Assembly: GCA_950097015.1 (NCBI GenBank)
Contig: CATNEN010000038.1
Span: 124,001 to 188,000, forward strand
Direction: 5' to 3'
Length of the DNA: 64,000 bases
Origin: Macrostomum hystrix
Lineage: Eukaryota; Platyhelminthes; Macrostomidae
Position numbers and translations under genes: made by a program. This document shows positions 34,001-42,900 of the stretch, piece after piece. The notes beneath the pieces were generated by a model, which was given only the letters and a program-made list of their open reading frames with translations, was not told the DNA's origin and searched no databases. Positions within the stretch are counted from its first letter, which is position 1. Every line of letters starts with the position of its first letter.

Positions 34001-34610
34001 GTTCTCACTCCCAAATCCCTAAATTGGGAAAGCCTGTTCTCACTCCCAAATCCCTAAATCGGGAAAGCCTGTTCTCACTCCCAAATCCCTAAATTGGGAA
34101 AGCCTGTTCTCACTCCCAAATCCCTAAATTGGGAAAGCCTGTTCTCACTCCCAAATCCCTAAATCGGGAAAGCCTGTTCTCACTCCCAAATCCCTAAATC
34201 GGGAAAGCCTGTTCTCACTCCCAAATCCCTAAATCGGGAAAGCCTGTTCTCACTCCCAAATCCCTAAATCGGGAAAGCCTGTTCTCACTCCCAAATCCCT
34301 AAATTGGGAAAGCCTGTTCTCACTCTCAAATCCCTAAATTGGGAAAGCCTGTTCTCACTCTCAAATCCCTAAATCGGGAAAGCCTGTTCTCACTCCCAAA
34401 TCCCTAAATTGGGGAAGCCTGTTCTCACTCCCAAATCCCTAAATTGGGAAAGCCTGTTCTCACTCTCAAATCCCTAAATCGGGAAAGCCTGTTCTCACTC
34501 CCAAATCCCTAAATCGGGAAAGCCTGTTCTCACTCTCAAATCCCTAAATCGGGAAAGCCTGTTCTCACTCCCAAATCCCTAAATCGGGAAAGCCTGTTCT
34601 CACTCCCATA
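31037..34610. repeat. 35-bp minisatellite (about 102 copies) with a 525-bp higher-order repeat
   Basis: Unit AAATCCCTAAATTGGGAAAG plus CCTGTTCTCACTCCC. It is the largest array in the window. Marker units (CACTTCTAAATCCC) occur at 31071 and 31596, and again at 31804 and 32329; both pairs are 525 bp apart (15 units), so blocks were duplicated. The right half is enriched in TAAATCGGG units. It belongs to the family of the BRD8 and ABCF1 arrays, with stem TCCCAA/TTGGGA instead of TCCCAG/CTGGGA. The AG of the acceptor-like motif has been lost here. Confidence 0.96.
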
Positions 34611-35129
34611 TCTCCAGATAGGCAGGCTCCAAGGCATCAAAAGTTAAAGTCACTACTGTCTAACGCAACGGAAATGAAATTTATCAATTTAATGGGTCAG
34701 TCCATTAAGACTATATGAGTCTTCATTCAAAAATATAGAAAACTTTCCATGCTTGATATTTCCTTTTTTAGTGTGTCCAGTTGCTAAAATTTCTAGGACC
34801 TATTTTTCGAGTATATGCTGAAATTCACTGTCAGTTACTACATTTTAGCGTATTTACCTGAGCCATTCATCCAGGTGATTAGAATGACGCCCACCAACAA
34901 TTTCCTCACCTACTGACTTAATTTTCGTCATCAGAAAGCGGAAATGTTGACCGTCTTATATTCGTACTCGTCTTTCACATATCGCGAGCATTTAAGGTTG
35001 GATTTAACTTCTAATCATAATAAAAAAATAGTAAAAGAATGAAAATAATTTGAGTCTGATACGAATCTGATTTAGGAAGCATTTCTTCTTCCTTAATCCG
35101 ACTGTTTAAGACTGGATAGTGCTTCATAA
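34611..35129. other. AT-rich spacer, no gene recognised
   Basis: Unique sequence between the 35-bp array and the mariner insertion. No frame or repeat is supported. Confidence 0.6.
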
Positions 35130-35157
35130 TACGAGGGTTGTCCGGCCAAAAATAGGA
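35130..35157 (+). repeat. Mariner left terminal inverted repeat
   Basis: A 28-bp terminus beginning TACGAGGGTTGTCCGG, identical to the reverse complement of the right end, including the TA target site. Confidence 0.95.
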
Positions 35158-35332
35158 GTGCTCAAATATTATATTATACTTCAGCTATGTGAGATATTAA
35201 TCTGAAAATCGATAATAATCATTTTCAATGTCTATGGACATAACTCCTGAAAAAGCTACAGCAGCGCATTGATGGTTTCTTGTCACTGCTTTTGCCACCC
35301 TGTGGCATTTACTAGTACTTATCTTACCTCTT

Positions 35333-36265
35333 ATGATGGTCAAACAGCGCGAAATCATTGTTGACTGCTTGCATGTCAAGGAGTGCATGCAGCACCTGCA
35401 GGCCATCTACGGCAGCGAACCCTTGTCGCGGAGCCAAGTATATTACATATTTGAACAGCTTCGTGAAGGTCACGATGGCTCTGATGGCAGAGGTCACCAT
35501 CGTGATCCAACTGTTAGGACGCCAGCGAATGTGGCGATGGTTGAGGAGCTGATCAGCGACGAGAGGCATCTCACTGTCAGGGAACTGGCCGACTTGACTG
35601 GCATCTCGAAGACAACTGTTGACGAGATTCTGACCAAGGATCTGCAGCTGAAGCATGTGTCAGCAAGATGGGTGCCGCACCTTCTGACTGAGGAGAACCG
35701 AGCTGAGCGAGTTCGCTGAGCCAATAACTTCTATCGCCTGAAGCGCAGCAATCCCGGCTTCCTTGATCGAGTCATCACTGCTGACGATACATGGCTGCAC
35801 TATGTAACGCCAGAGACCAAGGTTCAGTCGAAGCAGTGGGTTCCGCGTGCAGCTGCGGCCCCAACGAAAGCGTGGGTGTCGCGCAGTGCCAAGAAGACCA
35901 TGGTCATTGTGTTCTTCGACTCGAGTGGGCTGGTGTACACGCATTATGTGCCAAATGGGCTGACGGTCAACAGCCAGTACTACTGCGAGGTCCTGGACAC
36001 TCTGCAAGATCATATCAGCCGTAAGAGGCCGCAGCTGGCGCGAAGAGGCTGGTTCCTCCATCATGACATTGCCCGCCCCCAAGTGTCAGCGTTGACCCAG
36101 CAGTTCCTGGAGAGCCGAGGCATTCAGACTGTGCCACATCCGCCGTACTCCTCGGACTTGGCCCCATGCGACTTTTGGCTATTTCCCAAAGTCAAAGCCG
36201 CGATCGCTGGCGCCCGTTTTGACTCCCTGCAAAGAGGGGGCCACGACCCCTATGCCTGCGTCTAG
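35333..36265 (+). pseudogene. Mariner transposase, one internal stop and a C-terminal frameshift
   Basis: The frame opens at ATG 35333 (MMVKQREIIVDC), carries the paired helix-turn-helix region (ELADLTGISKTTVDEILTKD), meets a TGA at 35717-35719, and continues in the same frame through ITADDTWLHYV (first catalytic Asp), LHHDIARPQ (second) and YSSDLAPCDFWLF (third). Thirty-four residues lie between the second and third Asp, the DD34D mariner spacing. The frame then ends early at 36265. The usual C-terminus (FAEAFDKWLLRWERCLEKGG) is found in another frame just beyond, so a small indel lies near 36225-36240. All three acidic residues are present. It is inactive unless the stop is read through and the frame restored, but its termini could still be mobilised in trans. 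Confidence 0.92.
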
Positions 36266-36402
36266 CTTCGCAGAGGCCTTCGACAAGTGGCTGTTGAGGT
36301 GGGAGCGGTGTCTGGAGAAAGGTGGCAACTTTGTTGAGAAGTGACTCAAGTTTCGTTTTGTTTGCATGCATTGTTGCTAAAGCATTAGAGTTATTAAAGC
36401 AG

Positions 36403-36430
36403 TCCTATTTTTGGCCGGACAACCCTCGTA
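36403..36430 (-). repeat. Mariner right terminal inverted repeat
   Basis: Ends GGCCGGACAACCCTCGTA and is the perfect reverse complement of the left end. Confidence 0.95.
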
Positions 36431-36522
36431 GATTGTTCTTCTCACGCATGGGTCATTGCCCTTGATCCTTTCTTACAATGAGGGGGATATCTGGGATTGT
36501 TAAGGTGACCCTCATCGAGATG

Positions 36523-36790
36523 GTGTGTTGCGATGCTTCCACTTCCACTAGACAGTGTGGGGCGATGCTTCCACTTCCACTAGACAGTGTGGGGCGATGC
36601 TTCCACTTCCACTAGACAGTGTGGGGCGATGCTTCCACTTCCACTAGACAGTGTGGGGCGATGCTTCCACTTCCACTAGACAGTGTGGGGCGATGCTTCC
36701 ACTTCCACTAGACAGTGTGGGGCGATGCTTCCACTTCCACTAGACAGTGTGGGGCGATGCTTCCACTTCCATGAGATGTAGTGGGGCGAT
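36523..36790. repeat. 32-bp minisatellite (8 copies)
   Basis: Unit GGGGCGATGCTTCCACTTCC plus ACTAGACAGTGT. The first and last copies are degenerate. It lies about 100 bp beyond the mariner, upstream of the GPCR. Confidence 0.94.
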
Positions 36791-37401
36791 GATTTGGTAA
36801 ATATTTCGAATGGTTTTTGTGGGCAAGTGTAAGGCTAAATAATGTGGGGCGATGCTAGAAGGATTTTCTCTTGTTATGAAATGATAAATTGTATTTATCC
36901 GTTGAGACGCTGAGACGTCTGTGTGGCTTCAACAACGCTGAGACGTCTGTGTGGCTGCTGACAGCGATGGCTCATTCTGTGGAACTCAGTGGTGCCAGTG
37001 TGCAAAAGAAACACGCACCTGTGTTTTTTGTGTGTACAGATTTCAGCTGTATGAGTTGAAAGGCCTCCTCGTTGGCTGCGGATCGACTGACTGAGGCAAA
37101 ACTAGTCGTAGATCGGAAATAAGCAAGAATTAATCTCGAGCTTAAAATGTGTTTGAAGTGCGAATACGACCCAAAATGTCTGCGGGCTCCAAATCTTGCT
37201 CTTCTAACCGGGAACTCGTTTCCCGTGGCCTCGCGAGATGCAGCTCTGGTTTAGACCGGCTGAAGACTCGTTTCAATTTCCAGTAACTGATTGGATCAGA
37301 CCAGCTACAGAACTAAGCTATTAATTAGGCAAAGTCTTCAGTAGCATCCAGAATTGTGTTCGCTCTGTTTTGCGATCTATTAAAGAATTGTGTGGCTAGT
37401 C
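36791..37401. other. Upstream region of the GPCR gene
   Basis: Contains a short direct repeat (GCTGAGACGTCTGTGTGGCT at about 36907 and 36936). No gene is seen; it presumably holds the promoter and 5' UTR of the GPCR gene. Confidence 0.5.
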
Positions 37402-38916
37402 ATGTCTTCAGCTAGTCATTCGAAGGCGGCTGCTCTGAGCAGTGAACCAGACGACGATTCGTATGCGGAGTTCGCACAACGAGCTCAGTTCATCACAGGC
37501 GTGGTGCTCTACCCTCTGGTGGCCATTGTTGGTGGCATCGGCTGCCTGTTCTGCCTTGTCACTTTTAGCCGGCGAGCCCTACGAGCCAGCAGTACCAACG
37601 CGTACCTCGCCGCGCTGGCTTGCGCCGATCTGATGAAACTGACCAACGATTTTCTCTACTTTCCCGCCAGCCTGATGCCACAGCTGGGCCTCTTTGCGAG
37701 GCTCTATCCTTACGCGTTTTTCTTTTCCCAGTACGCGTCCGGCTGCGCGGCCTGGCTCACTGTGGCCGTGGCTATCGAGCGATGCCTGATGGTTACGCAG
37801 CCGAACTGGAGTCGGTACTCGCTCACCGTAGCCAAGGCCCGCGCAGCCTCACTGGCCATCTTTGTTATCCTGCTGCTCATTACTGGGCCATATTTGTTGC
37901 GCTTTCAGGCTGTGTGTGAGGTGCCAATAGTTTCAGCTGATCAAACCGCGCCAAAGTCTATTGACGTTGCTAATGCGGTGACATCAAGCGAAGCCGATGT
38001 TTTTAGCAACAATGTCACGCAGTCCGCTCATGATTATTCTTTTGACCTCATAGGGCCGCATAACATCACTCACAGCGAAGCCAGTCTTGGCAACTGCACT
38101 TGGCAGCCAACGCTGAGCAACCTGTGGAGAATGTCGCCCTATGCCGACCGCTACTCTCGAGTGCACAGCTTTGTCAGGTCGCAGCTCCCGCTAGCCATCC
38201 TAATCTGCGTCAACGTGCGCATCACAATGACTCTCTGGACTACGCGCGCCAATAAAAAGTTGGCCGCTCGGAATCGAGTGACTATCATGCTGGCCATTGT
38301 GATTCTGTGCGCCATCTTGTTCACAATGCCGGATTCGTTGCTCTCCGTCCTCGGTTGGGGCTACGCAGAAACAACCAGCCAGTTTCGCAAGGGCATCCGC
38401 GAGATCAGCGACCTGATGCTGAGCATGAACTCCGCGATCAATTTTTTTCTTTACATTTCCTTCAATCGCATCTTTCTGCGTTGCTTCATCAAGACATTCT
38501 GCCCTTTCGCTTCCGCCAGCCCCGCTTCCAAAGCTGCCGCAGTTGCCGCAGTCAAGGGAGTAGCTGTGAAAGCGGTCAGCTCTGAGGACGGCGGCCTGGC
38601 TTGCGAAACGTTCGGCATCAGCATCCCGGCTGGTAACGCGCTTCAGCGGCGCGAACGGAGGCTGCGCCTGAGGCGTCTGCGGCGTCAACTGCTGGCTGGG
38701 GGCATCGGTGCGTCTAGCGAGCCATCGACGGGCCGTGTCCGCAACAACGGCCACAAAGAGCTTGCCGTCGATCGGAACGCCTACGCGGAGAAAGAATTTA
38801 AGAACAATAGTGATGCCGCGCCGACGGAGCTTGTAGTGGTCTTTGTTCACTCCGATCCGTCCAAGGATGGCGCCGCTGTTGAAGTCAAAAGCTTCAATCA
38901 AAGCGAAAATTTGTGA
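37402..38916 (+). CDS. Class A (rhodopsin-like) GPCR, probable neuropeptide receptor, intronless
   Basis: 504 residues from ATG 37402; the in-frame sequence just upstream has only a GTG. Seven hydrophobic segments are visible. TM1 begins near VVLYPLVAIVGGIGCLFCLV, TM2 has AYLAALACADLMKL and TM3 ends AVAIERCLMV, with ERC in the DRY position. TM4 is AASLAIFVILLLITGPYLL. A long extracellular loop follows with three Asn glycosylation sequons (NVT, NIT, NCT) and Cys residues for the TM3-loop disulphide. TM5 is LPLAILICVNV, TM6 has MLAIVILCAILFTMPDSLL, and TM7 has SAINFFLYISFN, replacing NPxxY. The tail is about 120 residues and Ala/Arg-rich. The pattern resembles invertebrate FMRFamide-type and related peptide receptors; the ligand cannot be told. 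It would sit in the plasma membrane and couple to G proteins. It converges with the TRPM2-like gene. Confidence 0.92.
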   Translation: MSSASHSKAAALSSEPDDDSYAEFAQRAQFITGVVLYPLVAIVGGIGCLFCLVTFSRRALRASSTNAYLAALACADLMKLTNDFLYFPASLMPQLGLFARLYPYAFFFSQYASGCAAWLTVAVAIERCLMVTQPNWSRYSLTVAKARAASLAIFVILLLITGPYLLRFQAVCEVPIVSADQTAPKSIDVANAVTSSEADVFSNNVTQSAHDYSFDLIGPHNITHSEASLGNCTWQPTLSNLWRMSPYADRYSRVHSFVRSQLPLAILICVNVRITMTLWTTRANKKLAARNRVTIMLAIVILCAILFTMPDSLLSVLGWGYAETTSQFRKGIREISDLMLSMNSAINFFLYISFNRIFLRCFIKTFCPFASASPASKAAAVAAVKGVAVKAVSSEDGGLACETFGISIPAGNALQRRERRLRLRRLRRQLLAGGIGASSEPSTGRVRNNGHKELAVDRNAYAEKEFKNNSDAAPTELVVVFVHSDPSKDGAAVEVKSFNQSENL

Positions 38917-39810
38917 CCGAAAAGTACTTCTTACTTTCTACTGTTTTTAATATTGGTTTAAGTGTTAAAAAAGTGACCGACAAACAAATTCTATCAGAAT
39001 TTTTCTAAAGCAGCAGTAATAGCATAAAGTATTTTTGTACACCGAATGACAGCTTTTCATTATTTTCGATTAATACGAATGGACTTTTCATACGGGCTCC
39101 TTAAAAGGCAATATTGAATTTGAAGCATGTTAGCTAGTAGCCATATTGCAGCTTAAGTCTATATTTTTCGGCCCAACTGACACAGATTCAGTTCAGACAA
39201 TCAAAAAAGAGGCAATTTATATCGACTGTACCAGAGTACAAAGTGTGAACGTGCTACTTAAAGTAAGCGGTTATGGGCGCAACTCCAGGTTGTATAATTT
39301 ATTTATTGACGGGCGCACTATGTGGGTCGTTTTGAGTTCAGAACAGATCGAATCAACTGTGACACCTCAGCAGAAGTGGGCGGTCCTGTTACTTTCTGAC
39401 CTGATATAATTGACAAGGCATTCGCACAATGAGCACATTAGCACTGAAGAGCGCTTCAATGGACAATGACAATGATTCTGAAGCTTTTCTTTTCCAGCAC
39501 TAAAAGTTTATTGGAACGAATAGTGTTGGAAAAAAATTGCTTTGAAGATCAAGAAAAAGAATACAAATTTGAGGAAAGTTTAGAAATTTATTCAATAAAA
39601 TACAGCACAATAACAAGCTTAGAGCTAGCCTGTTTTGCATTAGATCAACAAGTTGAACTGTAAAGTTTAATTCAACGCGCACATTGTGCTTCGATTCTAA
39701 GAAAAGCAAAGAATAAACGCAGCAGAATTGTTTAATAGTCCAGCTCGACGCTTGAACTAGAACAACAGCAGCAGCTAGGACAGCATTGTGCAGTGAATCC
39801 GCGCCTCCAA
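38917..39810. other. Convergent 3' region of the GPCR and TRPM2-like genes
   Basis: Short frames (39146-39409, 39466-39663) have no recognisable domain. TTTATTCAATAAA at 39587-39599 is a palindrome-like pair of poly(A) signals. The right part (AATAAA, 39594) reads on the plus strand for the GPCR; the left part reads AATAAA on the minus strand, about 220 bp after the TRPM2 stop. Confidence 0.55.
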
Positions 39811-39936
39811 TCAGAAGTAGGCATTGTGGTTGCTGGCCACCGTTTTCAGCAACTCACAATGACTAGATCTCAGAGCGGTGCTGTAAGCCACCTCCATCCA
39901 CTTCACCTGCTCATCGCAGTCAGCCTCGGCGAACAC
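39811..39936 (-). CDS. TRPM2-like exon 20: NUDT9-H C-terminus and stop
   Basis: 42 codons beginning VFAEADCDEQVKWMEV and ending NHNAYF-stop. Aligns with NUDT9 KVKWVDI...LYASHSQFIKLV and with the TRPM2 C-terminus. The acceptor is CAATCGCAG; phase 0. Confidence 0.9.
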   Translation of the reverse strand: MFAEADCDEQVKWMEVAYSTALRSSHCELLKTVASNHNAYF

Positions 39937-42900
39937 CTGCGATTGGCGTGAATGAAAATAATGTTATTAATTTGCTATTCAATTACACCTGCCACGATTA
40001 GGCCGGATGTGCAGCCGCAGCTATTGCGCGGTGCATCTGAAGGCTTCGTACGGCTGTTCAGTCCATGGACTGTGTGGACGCCACACCCACCCTCAATTAA
40101 CCCATCTAATGCTTGGTAAACGTAAGCAAATCAGAGTTAATTGTCTTGCTAAAGGACACAAATTGGTTTAATGGAGTCGGTAATGAAACCCCGACCTCCA
40201 AGTCGTGAGTCCGACACTCACCACTAGCGAACAACCCCTTGTAGCATAGTGGGTTAGTGGCTAGTATTTATCGTTGCGAATGAAAAAGTACAAGTTTAAC
40301 TTCACATTCTTTCTACTGTACTGTGATAGTAAGCGAAATGCGTCCTCTCCTACCTTTTTATTAGCGACTTTATTGAACTCACCTTGAGCATGGCATCAGA
40401 GAACTTCCAGCCTTCGGACTCGTGAATGTTGATGACAACTGCTTCCATCCACGCGTTGTCCGAATTCAGGTGGTCGTCCAAGTAGCCTTTGAAAATCTGC
40501 AGACAGCGAAATCGTAGTTCATTGATTATTTCTTTCAACTGCCATCTACGCTCGTATAACTAAGATTAACCTTGATGTCGATATGACCAGCAATTTACGT
40601 GTAACTAACTCAGTTTAACAGATGAATTATCTGTCTAACCGGTAAAATTATCTGTTCTAGCCGGTAAAAGTATCTCTGTAACAGGTGGAAAGGTGGCAAG
40701 CTAAGTGACAGCCTAAAGAAAGTAAAACGAGGTATATTAATATTAGAGGTAAAAGACGGAACTAAAAAAAGATAAAAAACACTGAAGCAAAGAACAGTAC
40801 ACGCTTAAGAATGCTACCAGGTTTGAGTGTAAAATGACGACTATTTATTACGATTTGGGGAATAAATCCATAAACTGTTTATAACTTTTGTGAATATTGT
40901 ATTTCTGTGATAATTGGTCCCCCCGTAATTTTTTCCCATGATGAATGACAATGTCCGAAACACAAATGGCTAAAAAAGAAGGAATAGATCAACAAAGAGT
41001 AAAACTAAACAATGCCAGGTTTAAAAAGGAAAACATAAAAATGATATTGCAGCTTATTGTCATACCAGATTCATTTCTGAGTGTCGAATAGCCTAAAATA
41101 GGAATTTATTTTGTAGCGATAAAAATGTATAAGAAATGAGAAAGAATGGATTTACACCAGCGTTGATAAAAATACAGGACTTGACCATGGCATGATCGAA
41201 TGAGCGGAATCACATTCAGCCACGACTCACTTGCTCGGCGCGGCCTTTCTGAACCGCGGTGATCTCCTGCCTGGCGCCCCTGTGCTGCATCAGCTGCTTC
41301 AGCCGACGGCTGATGAATACTTTCAGGAACTGCGAGACGCACTGGTCGTAGTCGCAGTGGGACTGGTGGTCCGTGAGGTACTGTGGGACGATTTCGGGAG
41401 CGGGGTTGAAGACTCTTATTTTATTACTCATTTTTCCAAGCCAATAGCAGAACACTGATGAGTCATTCCTACGAGCCAATCAGACAACACTGATACATCG
41501 ATGACTCATTCTGACGAGCCAATCAGACAACACTGATACATCGATGACTCATTCTGACGAGCCAATCAGATATAACACTGATATATCAATGACTTTTTCT
41601 GGAGATTCTTGAAAGCTGCTAGCACACCCTGATTAGCGAAGTTTGATTATCGAAAATTTCCAATCAGCAGCAGCAAACTCACCCACGGCAGGCAGAACTG
41701 TTTGTGTCTGAACAGCGACACCACCTGCAGGATGGGTTTGCCCAGGCGATGAATCACGGCACCAGACGGCGCCCGGTTCCAGCGAGTCATAACGACCACG
41801 GCGGCACTGTTGGGTCCCCACCTGGGCAGGAGGCCCTTGCCCTTGAGTCCTGTCCTGCCCATAGGGTTCAGCGGTGCGCCGGTGCTGGAGTCCAGCCGGT
41901 AGCGGCCCATCATGCTCTGGCGGCGCAAACGGTGCGCGCTGTCGAACTGGTTGAACGGCAGAGAGTGAACCGACCTGCGGGCAAGTTCGCCAGTCTCGCT
42001 AATATCCACTGCGATGAAGTTTCAAAGGCTGATTCAAGTATTTTGCTGGATGAATCAATAACTCACAGTGAGGGATTGTCGTGAGCATCTTGGCCGGGGT
42101 AAATCAGAACTTCGTCTGAAGCGTCAAACGCAAAGTACTCTCGGTATTCGATCTGAAAGAAAAAGTTGAGTAGCTCTCTAGTAAATAATGCACGGCAGGT
42201 TTTTGATTGAATGAGTAATTGGAAAATTAAATTAAATTAAACTCATGCAGTGATTGGCTGCAGGACACCCACCTCCCAGGGAATGCGATCGGGCGGCACG
42301 TTCATCCGCATGCCCGGGTACTGCTCGAAGTTGAAGGGCGCGTAGCGCCACAGTCGGTGGTCGGAGGTCAGGTACTGGATGAGTCGCCCGGTGGTCGGGT
42401 CGTCCACAGTCGGTCGAACAGTTGTTCGATCGTCGTCGGCCTCGCTATCTGAGCTGGTGCTCTCCTCTTCAGGACTGGGCGGCTCCTCAGGCGGCGGCGG
42501 CGGCGGCGGAGTCGGCGGCTTCGGTGGCGGCGGTGGGGGCGCTTGAATTGGGCGCAGTCGCTCCAGCACCGGCGAGCCGATCTCCCTGACGGACACCGGA
42601 GTTGCCTGTATTGAAGGGCGGTTCAGGTGTTTCAGGTTCAATACCCACTGGCCTCGCTATCTCTGACCCATCCATTTTCACCTGGCCCACCTCCGCATCT
42701 CATCTCACCTGGCCCACCTCCGCATCTCATCTCACCTGGCCCACCTCCGCATCTCATCTCACCTGGCCCACCTCCGCATCTCATCTCACCTGGCCCACCT
42801 CCGCATCTCATCTCACCTGGCCCAACTCCACATCTCATCTCACCTGGCCCACCTCCGCATCTCATCTCACCTGGCCCACCTGCCCATCTCATTTCACCTG

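Larger units (their letters stand above)
35130..36430 (+). mobile_element. Full-length mariner element with perfect terminal inverted repeats
   Basis: The left end TACGAGGGTTGTCCGGCC (35130-35157) and the right end (36403-36430) are perfect 28-bp inverted repeats, counting the TA target duplications at 35130-35131 and 36429-36430. The element is about 1.3 kb, the usual mariner size, and encodes a DD34D transposase. Identical termini indicate recent mobility. Confidence 0.95.
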
